Below are positions 1 to 11,900 of a stretch of DNA of 25,231 nt, piece by piece. Source of the stretch: Bacteroidales bacterium (GTDB lineage Bacteria > Bacteroidota > Bacteroidia > Bacteroidales > Muribaculaceae); assembly GCA_004557825.1 (NCBI GenBank), contig SFFL01000027.1:1-25231 (forward strand), written 5' to 3'. The notes beneath the pieces were generated by a model. It made no database searches and was not told the origin of the DNA. It was given only the letters and a program-made list of their open reading frames with translations. Position numbers and translations under genes: made by a program. Within the stretch, counting starts at the first letter, position 1. Every line of letters starts with the position of its first letter.

Positions 1-581
1 TGCCAGTGCAGACGGTTGATATTGTGCATAGCCAGCATATCAATCACCGTCTTCACCGAATCGGCGGGGAAGAAATGGCGGGCCGAGTCGAAGAGCGCGC
101 CGCGATAAGCAAACCGGGGTGCGTCGGCGATTTCGGCAGCCGGGAAACGCACATTGTAGTTGCCGGCCTGCGGGATGGATTTGCGCAGGGTCTGGATGCC
201 GTAGAACGTGCCGGCGGGTGAGGCGCCGTTGATTGTTATCAGCTTATCGTTGACTATAAGCTCGTAGGCGTCGGGACTCTCGGAGGGGAGGTTGGCGGAA
301 AGCACGATGGCGTTATCGGAGGCCTTGTCGGTGATGGCGGGGTCAACGCCGACGAGCTCCTTGAGATAGCCGGCCAGCAGGCGGGCGTTGGTGGCCATAG
401 CGGAGTCGGCACTCTCTACCACGATTTTTGTGGAGGGGGAGAACACGAAGCCGGGAGCTACGGTGTCGAGTTCCACGCTCATAGGGAGGGGGATTACATC
501 GTAGTCGGCTATGACTGCGGCGCGTGGCGAGCAGGCGGAGAGGAGGAAAAGCGCAGAGGCGCAAATTGAGGAAATTTTCAT
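1..581 (-). CDS. GH20 beta-N-acetylhexosaminidase, N-terminal part (runs off the window)
   Basis: The ATG is at 581 and the frame is open to the window edge, giving about 193 codons. The product starts with a lipoprotein signal (MKISS...LLSAC, Cys near residue 17), so it is probably anchored in the outer or periplasmic membrane. Residues of about 20-145 look like the small alpha/beta domain that precedes GH20 catalytic domains, with GTFYGIQTL near its end. The start of the GH20 barrel follows: YRGALFDSARHFF, then a segment ending MHNINRLHW, typical of the first barrel strand and helix. The family removes terminal beta-GlcNAc or beta-GalNAc. The catalytic Asp-Glu pair lies outside the window, so activity cannot be judged. 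The gene follows the GH3 gene by 39 nt and is probably the next cistron of the same operon. Family call is firm; substrate is inferred. Confidence 0.85.
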   Translation of the reverse strand, partial: MKISSICASALFLLSACSPRAAVIADYDVIPLPMSVELDTVAPGFVFSPSTKIVVESADSAMATNARLLAGYLKELVGVDPAITDKASDNAIVLSANLPSESPDAYELIVNDKLITINGASPAGTFYGIQTLRKSIPQAGNYNVRFPAAEIADAPRFAYRGALFDSARHFFPADSVKTVIDMLAMHNINRLHW

Positions 582-620
582 CGAGTGATGGGGTAATGGG
601 AGTAATGGGAGTGAGGCGGT

Positions 621-2963
<2,343 letters not shown>

Positions 2964-3004
2964 CTGTTTTATAGGAGGTTGGTTGTTTCGTTCGCTATAT
3001 TATG

Positions 3005-3012
3005 CAAAGATA
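3005..3012 (-). promoter_or_regulatory. Candidate Bacteroidota -7 box upstream of the GH3 gene
   Basis: The minus strand reads TATCTTTGC, a full match to the TAnnTTTG -7 consensus, about 42 nt upstream of the GH3 ATG and just beyond the GH16 stop. I see no clear TTTG -33 box at 19-21 nt. It may be an internal promoter that lets GH3 and GH20 be expressed apart from the rest of the locus. Confidence 0.45.
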
Positions 3013-3036
3013 CGGATTATTTTTGATATACGCGAA

Positions 3037-4002
3037 TTATTTCTGGTAAACGCGAACCCAGTCGACTGCGAAGGTGGCAGAGGTAAAGGCCGGGTCGACC
3101 GTGCCGCCCCAGGAGCCGCCGATGGCCAGGTTGAGCTTGATGTAATACTCCTGATCGAAGGGCCACCAGGCTACGTCGGTGGCCGAGGGAATGGGATTGG
3201 GAGCGTAGTAATACTCCACTCCGTCGAGGTAGCCCTTGATGTACTCGTGGGTCCACTCCATACCGAAGCAGTGGTAGTCGTCGGAGGGGTTGGTGATTTC
3301 CGTGCCCTTGGAGTAGGAATATTTCTGGCCGTCGGCGGGGTCGGTGTAGAAGTTGCCTGTTCCGGCGGTCACATTCTTGGAGTGGCAGGAGAAATGCACC
3401 TTTTCGGGCTCGTTGCCCACCCACTCCATAATGTCGAGTTCGCCGCCGCCGTCGCCTACCCAGGAGGGACCGTCCTTGAGGAGCATCCAGAAAGCGGGCC
3501 ACGTGCCACCCTCTTTGGGGAGCTTGGCGCGCATCTCCACGTAGCCGTACTTCCAGCCGCGGGTGGTGTTCATACGGGTCGACACGTAGGAGGCGTTCTG
3601 AGAGGCTTCGGAGGGTGTCACCTTGTAGGCGGTGATGTGAAGCTCTCCGTCGACTACTTCGGCGGTGCGCTGGCCGTTGGCCGCGTATACGCCGCCGGGG
3701 CAGTAATATTGCAGCTCGTTGTTGCCCCACCCTGTGGCGCCCTCTTCAAAGTACCAGTTGCGGGCCAGCGAGGAGCGGTCGGAAAACTCGTCGCTCCACA
3801 CCAGCTTATATCCTGCGGGGGCGAACCCGTCGGCGGGATTCTCGTCGCTTGGCGGCTTTGTGGGGTAGTAAGGAATCTCGGTGGAGGCATTGTCCGTGGC
3901 ATCGAGATTCACATTGTATGTGGGGTCATCGGGTCCGCAGGCGGGGCAGATAAGCGCCGCCCCGACTGCTGCAACCGATAATAATATTTTCGCGTTAGTC
4001 AT
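3037..4002 (-). CDS. GH16 endo-beta-glucanase (laminarinase type)
   Basis: This 321-residue protein is an endo-acting glycosidase. The N-terminus is a signal sequence ending in Cys22 (CPAC), a weak lipobox, so a lipoprotein is likely. The GH16 domain fills about residues 60-321. The signature ELDIME gives nucleophile Glu188, Asp190 and acid/base Glu193. The LNLAIGGSWGG segment and the C-terminal VDWVRVYQK are typical of the laminarinase branch (GH16_3). The family cuts internal beta-1,3 or mixed beta-1,3/1,4-glucan bonds; some relatives in gut Bacteroides cut mucin O-glycans instead. The ATG overlaps the preceding stop as TAATG, which suggests translational coupling to the 378-residue SGBP-like protein. 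Family is firm; glycan is inferred. Confidence 0.93.
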   Translation of the reverse strand: MTNAKILLSVAAVGAALICPACGPDDPTYNVNLDATDNASTEIPYYPTKPPSDENPADGFAPAGYKLVWSDEFSDRSSLARNWYFEEGATGWGNNELQYYCPGGVYAANGQRTAEVVDGELHITAYKVTPSEASQNASYVSTRMNTTRGWKYGYVEMRAKLPKEGGTWPAFWMLLKDGPSWVGDGGGELDIMEWVGNEPEKVHFSCHSKNVTAGTGNFYTDPADGQKYSYSKGTEITNPSDDYHCFGMEWTHEYIKGYLDGVEYYYAPNPIPSATDVAWWPFDQEYYIKLNLAIGGSWGGTVDPAFTSATFAVDWVRVYQK

Positions 4003-5138
4003 TATTCAGCAGGAATAAGTTTGATATGGTAACCATCTCCGTTAGTGAGAATGCACTCTGTCTCTGTTATGCTTGTGACTGCCACATTCTGTGTAAAGCA
4101 TGCTGCAGCCGTGCCACCTAAAGCAATAGGAAATGCACCGCAGAAGAAGGAAAGTTTTTTAACCCCGTCGACATCTATAAGTGTCCAACGTTCGTTGCCG
4201 GTCATATTATAATAGTATTTACCATCTTTATCTTTACCATTATCATCGTATGTTACGCCGTCACCAGTAATGATGAATGAACCATCGGCACCTAATGTCA
4301 TAACCTCTTCTTTAAATTGAGTACAACCGCCATACCATCCGTCACCCCAGCCAACATCCTGAGCTTTCCAGGGGTGAGCGGTGAGCAGTTTAAATGTTTC
4401 ATCGGCAACGGGCAGCGATTCTCTGGTTAAAAGCACGTAGCCAAGTCCACCGTCATTAGCTGATAACGGAGCACAGAAACGAGCGGTGGTAGCGGTCAGA
4501 TCACGTAACTCATAAGTGAGATCGTTAGCTTTATTAATCCAATCAAGTTTTGCAATAGGAAATGCTCCTCCATTCAATTTTATTGATAGCTTCCCTTCCT
4601 CGTTATATCCGAGATTAAAGGTTTCGTCGCCGTCAGGCATAAAGGTTGTTTCCGTAGCGGGCTTAACCTCAGTATAAATAGCATTGGTAGCGCCCATATT
4701 TATGCCCATTGTTCCATTTTCAAGGAAAATCAATCGATCATCTTTACAACAATCATGTACCCAATTGTAGGGAATATCTGTGGTGCCATAAAGAGAACCA
4801 AAATCTACAACCTTCCAGATGCCGCCGGTGAGGAATTTCATCGGGTCGGAGGTGGGAGCGACGAGGTGGAGGTCGGTGTCGGGGAGGCCGACGCCGCGGA
4901 ACTCGCAGTTGGCTACCCCGTCGAGGGCGATATCCTGAGGGTCGGAACCTTTGACGGTGATCTTCATATGGGTGAAGCCGTTGGTGCCATCGCCGATATA
5001 GGTGATTTTCTCAATTTCGGAGGCTTTTACCATACGGCTCTGGCCGTCGGCGCCAACGAAGTGGAGCTGGCCGTTGTTCTGTGCCGAAGCTGTGCAGGCC
5101 ATGGCTGCGGCCACGGCGAGGAATATATACTTTTTCAT
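4002..5138 (-). CDS. Secreted SGBP-like protein with two W/GG-FPI repeats; compositional mosaic
   Basis: I do not recognise this 378-residue protein by name. It has a signal peptide (cleavage near TASAQ, residue 20). Residues 22-90 are a small beta-rich region. Two copies of a repeat follow (about 102-237 and 250-375). Each starts near a Trp, has a DG-rich middle and carries a GAFPI motif (191-195 and 334-338). The same repeat occurs three times in the SGBP encoded by the second gene upstream (5652-7433). Its place before GH16 and its lack of enzyme motifs suggest glycan binding at the cell surface or in the periplasm. It overlaps the previous gene by 4 nt (ATGA). From about 4815 downward the DNA turns AT-rich: two 60-base lines hand-counted there give about 30 and 37 percent GC, against about 72 percent in the line at 4861. 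The change falls at the start of repeat 1, as if the binding part were replaced by recombination. Confidence 0.8.
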   Translation of the reverse strand: MKKYIFLAVAAAMACTASAQNNGQLHFVGADGQSRMVKASEIEKITYIGDGTNGFTHMKITVKGSDPQDIALDGVANCEFRGVGLPDTDLHLVAPTSDPMKFLTGGIWKVVDFGSLYGTTDIPYNWVHDCCKDDRLIFLENGTMGINMGATNAIYTEVKPATETTFMPDGDETFNLGYNEEGKLSIKLNGGAFPIAKLDWINKANDLTYELRDLTATTARFCAPLSANDGGLGYVLLTRESLPVADETFKLLTAHPWKAQDVGWGDGWYGGCTQFKEEVMTLGADGSFIITGDGVTYDDNGKDKDGKYYYNMTGNERWTLIDVDGVKKLSFFCGAFPIALGGTAAACFTQNVAVTSITETECILTNGDGYHIKLIPAE

Positions 5139-5629
5139 CGAACTGCGATTTTAAGGGTTTGATTGTTGTAGCTGATAACGTATACACCTGCGGCGAGGCC
5201 TTCAAGCGAAAGCTCACAGCGGCCGGTGGCTACTGTGGAAAGAACGGTCTGACCGGAGGCGGAAATCACCTGCACGGGGGTGGCGGCTTTCAGACCGTCG
5301 ATTATCACGGTCTTGCCTACGAGCTGCATCTGCTCTGCTACGGCTACCTCGGATAGGCCGGTCACGCTGGTCTTGCTGAATTTCCAGGTCTTGACCTGTG
5401 CCACGGGTACGGTGACGACATCGGTGCCTCCCTTGCTGAACACGAGGTTGTTGTCGACAACGGTAGTCTCCATATCGGAGGCCATATCGAGGGCTACGGT
5501 TGAGCCGTCGGTCTTGGAGATGAGCATGCCCTTGAAGGTCTCGCTCTGCACGGATGCTGTGATGGCGCAGAAAGCTGCCACGGCAAGGAGCCGGGTGCCT
5601 GCGAACCGTAATACTTTTGCGAAATTCAT
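5135..5629 (-). CDS. Small secreted protein with T9SS-tail-like C-terminus
   Basis: This 164-residue protein has a signal peptide (about 1-29). A domain of the form DGSTVALDMASD...NNLVFSKGG...VKTWKFS (about 35-85) follows, common at the N-terminus of secreted Bacteroidales PUL proteins. The last 70 residues resemble type IX secretion sorting tails: VQVISASGQTVL, then LEGLAAGVYVIS, then LKIAVR. If that holds it would be a nearly bare sorting domain with no obvious cargo; alternatively the fold is only a small beta-sandwich of similar pattern. It starts 22 nt after the SGBP gene and its stop overlaps the next start (ATGA), so it is co-translated with its neighbour. No enzymatic motif is visible and the function is unknown. 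Confidence 0.75.
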   Translation of the reverse strand: MNFAKVLRFAGTRLLAVAAFCAITASVQSETFKGMLISKTDGSTVALDMASDMETTVVDNNLVFSKGGTDVVTVPVAQVKTWKFSKTSVTGLSEVAVAEQMQLVGKTVIIDGLKAATPVQVISASGQTVLSTVATGRCELSLEGLAAGVYVISYNNQTLKIAVR

Positions 5630-5651
5630 TGTATGATATGTTTTTTAAGGT

Positions 5652-7433
5652 TTATTTTTTAAGATGGATGAAGAACTCTGTGCCCCAGTAGGGAACGCTC
5701 AGTGTGCAGGCATCGTCGGTAAGGGAGACGATCTTGTATGTGGCGTTGATGGCTCCGGTGTTGGCCAGCACTATGGGGAATCCGCCGCCGGCAAACTGGA
5801 TGGCTGTGGAGCCCTCGACGAGGCTCCAGCGCTCTGTGCCTGCGGGAGTGTAGGCGTAGGGGCCTTCATCATTGTTGAAGACGGTGCCGTCGGTCTGCAT
5901 CGACAGGGTGCCGTCGGCATTGAATGTAAGCACCTCATCGTTGCACTGGTCGATGGTGTAGTGGCCTGCGGCCTCGGTGCTGACATCGTTGAGCCTCCAG
6001 GGGTGGGCGGTGAGTTTCTGAGCCACAGGGTCGTCGGGTGTAGGCTCCGGCTCCGGCTCGGGGTCGACCGTGCCTCCGTCCTTAGCCTTGAGGATGATGA
6101 GCAGGCCGCCGCCGTCGCCGTAGGGCCATAGGAGTTTAAGGGTGTTGGCCGATAGCTCCATCACCTCGTAAACCTGATCGACGTGCTCGTTGGCGCGGAG
6201 AATGGGGAAGCCGCCGCCCTTGAACTGCACGCAGAGCTTGCCGGCATCGTTATGGCCAAGCACGTAGGATTCCGTGCCGGTGGGAGTGTAGGTGAAGTGG
6301 CCGTTGCCGTCGTCGGCGTAGACATCGCCGTCGCTCTGGAGGGTCATCTTGCCGTCGGCGTGGAATGTGAGCACTTCATCGAGTGCCTGGGTAGGGGTGT
6401 CGTAGAGATCCTCGGCGCCGTAGTAATAGCCGTACTTGCTATCTGCCACCCAGGGATGGGCGGTGATGATGCCGTATTCAGGTGCGTCGAGCGGGAGCGG
6501 GGTCACATCCTTGACTGGTTGTGGGACGTCGGGCTCTTCGGGCTCGGGAGGAGTGGGTATATCTCCCTTATAGTCGGAGGGCACGAAGTTGAACTCGATG
6601 CCGTCGCCCTCGCCGCGCCACCAGCGCAGGCAGAGGCGGGTGTCGGTAAGCTCCACGATCTCGTAGGTGGCATCGACGGCCAGCGGGTCGGCGATAAGGC
6701 CGGGGAAGGCGCCGCCTGAGAACTTGATGTAGCGCTTGCCGTTGGCTTCGGTGAAGGCCCAGGCTTCGTTGCCGGTAGCAGCCCAGGTGGCCTTACCGGC
6801 GCGCTCCACATCTCCCCATCCTCCGCCATCGACCCATACTTTGCCGTCGTCGCCGGGAGTGAAGATAAACTCACCTTCGTTGCGGAAGGCAATCTTGGAG
6901 TCGAGGATGCCGTAGGCCTGGAGATCGGCCGTGGGGTTGAACCAGCTGTTCTTTTCCCATGGCTCGGCCCAGAGGTAGCCGAAGATGCGCTGTGTGTTGG
7001 CGTCGATGACCTGGCCGTAGATGTCCCAAACCCATACGCGGTCGTTGTTTCGGCCGCAGAGATAGCGGTATGAGGGGTCGAGGGCTGTGACGGTGAATGT
7101 GAAGGGGAACTTCTCGCTCCGTCCGCCGCGGCCGTAGGCGGTGACGTAGCCGTGGTATTCGCCGCGGCTCATAGTGAGGGTGAAGTGTCGGTCGGAATAG
7201 GTCTGTGTGCCGCCGGGAAGCTCTATTTCCCAGTAGGGAGAGAGTTTTTCGGCGGTGAACTCGAAATGAATCAGATTCTCGTCCTCGGAGTCGACATAAA
7301 TTCGGAACATATCGGAGGACACCAGGGGCACACCGCCCATATCGTCGACTGTGTCGCGGCAGGATACTGCCGAGAGGGCTGTCAGCAGGCAGCATACAAT
7401 CGGAAGGATGGCATTATATAGTATCTTTTTCAT
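5652..7433 (-). CDS. Surface glycan-binding lipoprotein (SGBP), PKD-like domain plus three repeats
   Basis: This 593-residue lipoprotein (signal ending SAVSC, Cys25) occupies the SusE/SGBP slot directly after SusD. An Ig/PKD-like domain (about 36-118) comes first. Three related domains follow: about 122-287, 323-449 and 474-592. Each later copy starts TAHPW, contains EVLTF.ADG, then a TGTE or AGTE turn, then GGGFPI; copy 1 has the diverged form GGAFPG. Linkers rich in Pro and Glu (about 291-308 and 453-471) separate the domains like beads on a string. That layout fits a protein holding glycan away from the membrane and handing it to SusC/SusD. The repeat looks like a small beta-barrel module, lipocalin-like by pattern only. 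It starts 3 nt after the SusD stop. Role is inferred from position and architecture. Confidence 0.85.
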   Translation of the reverse strand: MKKILYNAILPIVCCLLTALSAVSCRDTVDDMGGVPLVSSDMFRIYVDSEDENLIHFEFTAEKLSPYWEIELPGGTQTYSDRHFTLTMSRGEYHGYVTAYGRGGRSEKFPFTFTVTALDPSYRYLCGRNNDRVWVWDIYGQVIDANTQRIFGYLWAEPWEKNSWFNPTADLQAYGILDSKIAFRNEGEFIFTPGDDGKVWVDGGGWGDVERAGKATWAATGNEAWAFTEANGKRYIKFSGGAFPGLIADPLAVDATYEIVELTDTRLCLRWWRGEGDGIEFNFVPSDYKGDIPTPPEPEEPDVPQPVKDVTPLPLDAPEYGIITAHPWVADSKYGYYYGAEDLYDTPTQALDEVLTFHADGKMTLQSDGDVYADDGNGHFTYTPTGTESYVLGHNDAGKLCVQFKGGGFPILRANEHVDQVYEVMELSANTLKLLWPYGDGGGLLIILKAKDGGTVDPEPEPEPTPDDPVAQKLTAHPWRLNDVSTEAAGHYTIDQCNDEVLTFNADGTLSMQTDGTVFNNDEGPYAYTPAGTERWSLVEGSTAIQFAGGGFPIVLANTGAINATYKIVSLTDDACTLSVPYWGTEFFIHLKK

Positions 7434-7436
7434 CGC

Positions 7437-8966
7437 TTAGTAGGGATTTTGGTTGAGAGTGCCTTCTGCGCGGTCGATTTCCGACTGCGGGATGGGGAGA
7501 TAGCGCTTGGAAGGGGTGTAGCCGCGCGGGGCGAGCACCTCGGTGTCCTTGCCGAAGCGCACGAGGTCGAAGAAGCGGTGCCCTTCGAGGGCGAACTCCA
7601 GGCGGTTTTCCTCAAGGAGATTGTCGAGTGTGGCTGCGCGGCGGCGGTCGGCGGGAAGCTCGGAGAGTGTGGTGCTGAAAGCGCGTGCACGCACGGTGTT
7701 GAGCAGGTCGTCGGCCTCGGTCTGGCTGCCTCCGGTGCGCACGGTGAGCTCGGCCGCTATGAGCAGAGCCTCGGCGTAGCGGTAGACGCGGGTGTTGTTG
7801 CGGAAGTTGAACTCGGCGCCCTCGGTGCCGGGAAATGCGCTGTTGCCCCCGGCGCGGGCTATGTACTTGTAGTTGAAGTAGCCCGAGTCGGCCACACGGG
7901 GAGTGTAGCTGTCGCCGGTGCAGACGGCTGCGAAGTTGAGAATGCCACCGTCGCGGCGCTGGTCGCCAGCCTCGTAAGCCTGATAGAGGGCGGGATTTAC
8001 CGGACCGAAACCGTAGCCTTCGGAGTGGAGCTTGGTGCCTTTGTAGGAGGCGGGAGTGAGGAAGGTGGGATAGATGGTGCCTCCGGGGCTGAGAGTGTGG
8101 TTCCAGTCGCGGTTGGAGGGATTGTCGGAGTAGTTGATTTCAAAAATCGACTCGCAGTTCCACTCGCCGGCGTCGGTCCAGATGTCGGCGAAGATGGGAG
8201 TGAGGGCATAGATGCCGCTGCCGATGATTTCCTTCACCTGCTGGAGGGCGGAGGCATACTTCGACTGGTCGCCGGCGAGCATTATCACGTTGGCGCGGAG
8301 CATATATGCTGCAAACTTGTTGAAGCGGCCCACTTCGGCCACGGTGACGGCTTCGGGGAGGAAACCGGGAGTGGTGGCGAAGTCGAGGTCCTCCATAATG
8401 AGGCGGTAGACCTCGGCGGCCGTTTTCTGCGGCACGATGTAGTCGATGTCGTTGCCGTCGGGATTTACGGTGTAGTAGGGAATGTTGCCCCAGAGCTTCC
8501 AGAGGATGTGGTAGTAGAATGCGCGCAGGGTGCGAGCCTCGGCCAGAATGCGGTTGCGCGAGGCCGCCGAGAGAGTGGGGCACTTGTCGATGTTGTTTAC
8601 CACCTGGTTTGCGCGGTATACGCCGTTGTAGAGCGAATCCCACAGTCCGATGGGTGCCTGCTCGGGGTTGAGGCGGTACTGGTAGGTGAGGTGGAGCCAG
8701 GGTATGTCGCCCTCGCTGGAGCCGCCTACGCCGTTGTAGTCGTCGGCCATAATGTCGCAGACAAACTGCAGGGGGTGGTACTCTGAGTAGGTGAAGTCGA
8801 ACCACTGCAGCGGTGCATATGCCGCCACGAGTGCTTTCTCCATCTTGTCGGGAGTATCATAGTAATTCTCGGTAGGCGTGGTCACCGTGGGATCGACCTC
8901 CAGGAAGTCGCTCGTGCAGGAGCTCAGCGCCATCGATGCAAGAAGTATGGATAATATCTTTTTCAT
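7437..8966 (-). CDS. SusD-family outer-membrane glycan-binding lipoprotein
   Basis: This 509-residue protein has a lipobox LSSC (Cys17) and the typical SusD opening FLEVDPT...ENYYDTPDKMEKALVAAY. TPR-like helices follow, including ARTLRAFYYHILWKLWGNIPY (written here as the ARTLRAFYY hallmark). The RagB/SusD C-terminal part includes YRYAEALLIAAEL, then ENRLEFALEGHRFFDLVRFG, and the end LPIPQSEIDR...LNQNPY. All are family landmarks. SusD closes over the SusC barrel as a lid and binds the glycan. The gene starts 13 nt after the SusC stop and is followed by the SGBP after 3 nt, as in standard loci. Length is normal. Confidence 0.97.
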   Translation of the reverse strand: MKKILSILLASMALSSCTSDFLEVDPTVTTPTENYYDTPDKMEKALVAAYAPLQWFDFTYSEYHPLQFVCDIMADDYNGVGGSSEGDIPWLHLTYQYRLNPEQAPIGLWDSLYNGVYRANQVVNNIDKCPTLSAASRNRILAEARTLRAFYYHILWKLWGNIPYYTVNPDGNDIDYIVPQKTAAEVYRLIMEDLDFATTPGFLPEAVTVAEVGRFNKFAAYMLRANVIMLAGDQSKYASALQQVKEIIGSGIYALTPIFADIWTDAGEWNCESIFEINYSDNPSNRDWNHTLSPGGTIYPTFLTPASYKGTKLHSEGYGFGPVNPALYQAYEAGDQRRDGGILNFAAVCTGDSYTPRVADSGYFNYKYIARAGGNSAFPGTEGAEFNFRNNTRVYRYAEALLIAAELTVRTGGSQTEADDLLNTVRARAFSTTLSELPADRRRAATLDNLLEENRLEFALEGHRFFDLVRFGKDTEVLAPRGYTPSKRYLPIPQSEIDRAEGTLNQNPY

Positions 8967-8979
8967 AGGGGATGGATGC

Positions 8980-11900
8980 TTAGATGGTTACGTTCACACC
9001 GATGAGGAATGTGCGGGCCTGGGGATACACGCCCTTGTCGATGCCCAGCGATGTGCCGCCCGAGGAGATTTCGGGGTCATATCCGTGATACTTGGTGATG
9101 GTGAAGAGGTTCTCGGCGCCCACATACACGCGCAGGCGGTTAACGAAGAACTTCGTGGTGAGGGAGCGGGGCAGCGTGTAGCCCAGCTGCATGGAGCGGC
9201 AGCGCAGGAAGTCGCCGTCGTAGACCATGAGGTCGGAGGAGCGCCAGTTCTGGCTCACCGACGATGCCGAGCCGGTGAGGCGCGGATACTTGTTGGAGGA
9301 GCCGGGACCTACCCAGCGGTCGAGCATATATTTGGGAAGGTTGACCTGCGGATAGTCGGCGCGGCGGGTGGCGTCGTAGATGTCGTTGCCCACGGTGGCG
9401 TGGAAGAGGGCGCTGAAGTCGATGCCGCGCCACTCCACTGCCAGACTCAGGCCGAATGTCCAGTCGGGCATACCTTTGCCGATTTTTGTACGGTCGGCAT
9501 CGTCGATCACACCGTCGCCGTTAAGGTCGCGGAAGATCACGTCGCCGGCCTTCGCATCGGGCTGGAGCATCTCGCCGCGGGCGTTGACGTAGTCGTTGAC
9601 CTGCTGCTGCGACTGGAAGATTCCGGCGGTTTTCCATCCGTAGAAGAAGGGGAATGGCTCACCGTTCTCGGCGCGGGAGATCACTCCCAGGGTGCCGAGA
9701 ATCTCGTCGTAGTTGAGGGTGCCGGTCTCGTTGCCGAGCTTCACGAGGGTGTTGCGGTTATATGAGCCGTTGACACCGACGCGGATGTTCACGTCGGCCA
9801 CGCGCTGGTTGTAGGTGATGTCGAACTCGAAGCCTTCGTTCTTCATATCGCCCACGTTGCCCAGAGGGCGTGCGTTGCCGATATAGCCGGGCAGAGCCAT
9901 ATCCATAAGCATGCCGTTGGTGCGCTTGTTGTAGTAGTCGAGGTTGAAGTTGAGACGGTTGTCGAAGAGACGGAACTCAAGGCCTACGTCGGTCTGCTCC
10001 GATTCCTCCCAGCGGAGTCCGGAATTGACGTAGCTGGCGGGCACTGAGCCGGGTACGATGCCGGTGAGGCCGCCGATGCCGAAGATGTAGTTGGCGCCGC
10101 CACTCATCATCGAGGTGTAGGCGAAGGAGCGTATGTTCTGGTTACCGTTCTTACCCCAGCTTGCGCGGAGCTTCAGGCCGGAGAGAAAGGCCGGGCGCGA
10201 TGCCATGAAAGGCTCGTTGGTGATGTTCCAGCCGGCGGAGACGGAGGGGAAGTTGGCCCACTTGTTCTTGGGAGAGAACTTCGATGAGCCGTCGCGACGG
10301 ATGGTGAACTCAAACATATAGCGGTTGTCGAAGTCGTAGCCGAGTCGGCCGAAGTAGGATGCGAGTCGACCCTGCGGTGATGGAGCGCCTGAAGCGCTTC
10401 GCAGGTTGGAATCCTGATCGGTGGCGTCGAGCCAGGGCTGCGACACGTCGCGGATCTTATAGCTGGTGCCTGATACGTACTGGTCGGAAGCTGCTGATGC
10501 GCTCTGGCCGAGGAGCACGTTGAAGTGGTGCTGCTCCTTGATGTCGAACACGTAGGAGAGGGTATTCTCAATCTGCCACGACCACCCCTTGGTGAGGGTC
10601 GACCACACGGAGGAGTTGGGCTCGTTGCGGGTGCTGTTGAGGTAGTAGGGCACGGTGTAGCCGTCGTTGGTGTAGAACTGCAGGTCGCCCGAGAGTGAGG
10701 ACTTGAACTTCAGGTTCTTGTAGATCTCAAGCTCGGCGAAGATGTTGCCTACGGCGCGGTCACTGGTGTTCTTGTCGCAGGGGAGATAGAGTAGAGCCAT
10801 AGGGTTGGGCATGGCTGCGAAGTCGACGCTGGGGATGTAGAAGGGACGACCGCTGCCATCCATCACGGCTGTGGGGTGCTCGCGCAGAGTGGCCTCGGGG
10901 TCGGTGGCATAGACCGGCAGCGTGGGCGACATGCTCAGCGCACTGCCAAGCACCGAGCCACGTTCGCTGTTGTTGGAGATGCCGCGGGAGGTGTCGTGGG
11001 AGTAGGCTATGTTGGTGCCCATACGCAGGGAGCAGAGCCAGTCGCGCTTGTCGGAGGAGTCGAAGAGCTCGTAGTTATTGTTGTTGCGCACGGTGAAGCG
11101 CTCGTAGTTGGAGTGCTGCTGTGCGCCGCCGATGATACCTTCCTGATAGAGGTAGCTGGCCGATACATAATAGTTTACCTTCGAGGAACCGCCGCTTACG
11201 CTTATCTGATGGTTGATTACGGGGGCGTTCTTGCCGAAGACCTCGTTCTGCCAGTTAGTGCCGGCGCCGAAGAGGGCAGGGTTGTCGTAGATTGGAGCCT
11301 TGCCGTCGTTCATATTCATCTCGTTCATAAGAGTGGTATACTCCATGGCGTTGAGCATGTCGAGCTTGCGTTCGGCGTTCTGCCAGCCGTAAGAGAAGTC
11401 GTAGGATATGGTGGCCTTCCCCTCGCTGCCCCGCTTGGTGGTGACAAGGATTACGCCGTTGGCGCCACGCGAACCGTAGATGGCGGCGGAGGCGGCGTCC
11501 TTCAGCACTTCCACCGATTCGATGTCGGAGGGGTTGATGAAGTCGATGCCGCCGTTGACGGGAGTGCCGTCGACGATGTAGAGGGGGTTGGAGTCGTTGA
11601 TTGTGCCTGTACCGCGGATGCGGATACGGTTGCCGTCGCCGGGTTGGCCGGAGGAAGCGGTGATGCTCACGCCGGAAACCATACCTTTGAGCACATTGTC
11701 TACGCGGGTGGGTGTCATCACCTTCATATCCTCGCTCTTGACGCTGGAGATGGCGGCGGTGACTACACTCTTTTTCTGCACGCCGTAGCCGATGACAACC
11801 ACCTGGTCGAGCTGGTGGGCGTCTTCGCGCAGAACGGTGCTGAACTCGCTCTTGCCGGCGATGCTGAATGTCTCGGGAGCATAGCCGATGAAGGAAACGC

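Noticed and set aside
7449..8786. Long open frame on the plus strand opposite susD
   Set aside because: It is an effect of GC-rich codon use on the opposite strand; the minus-strand frame has full SusD landmarks.
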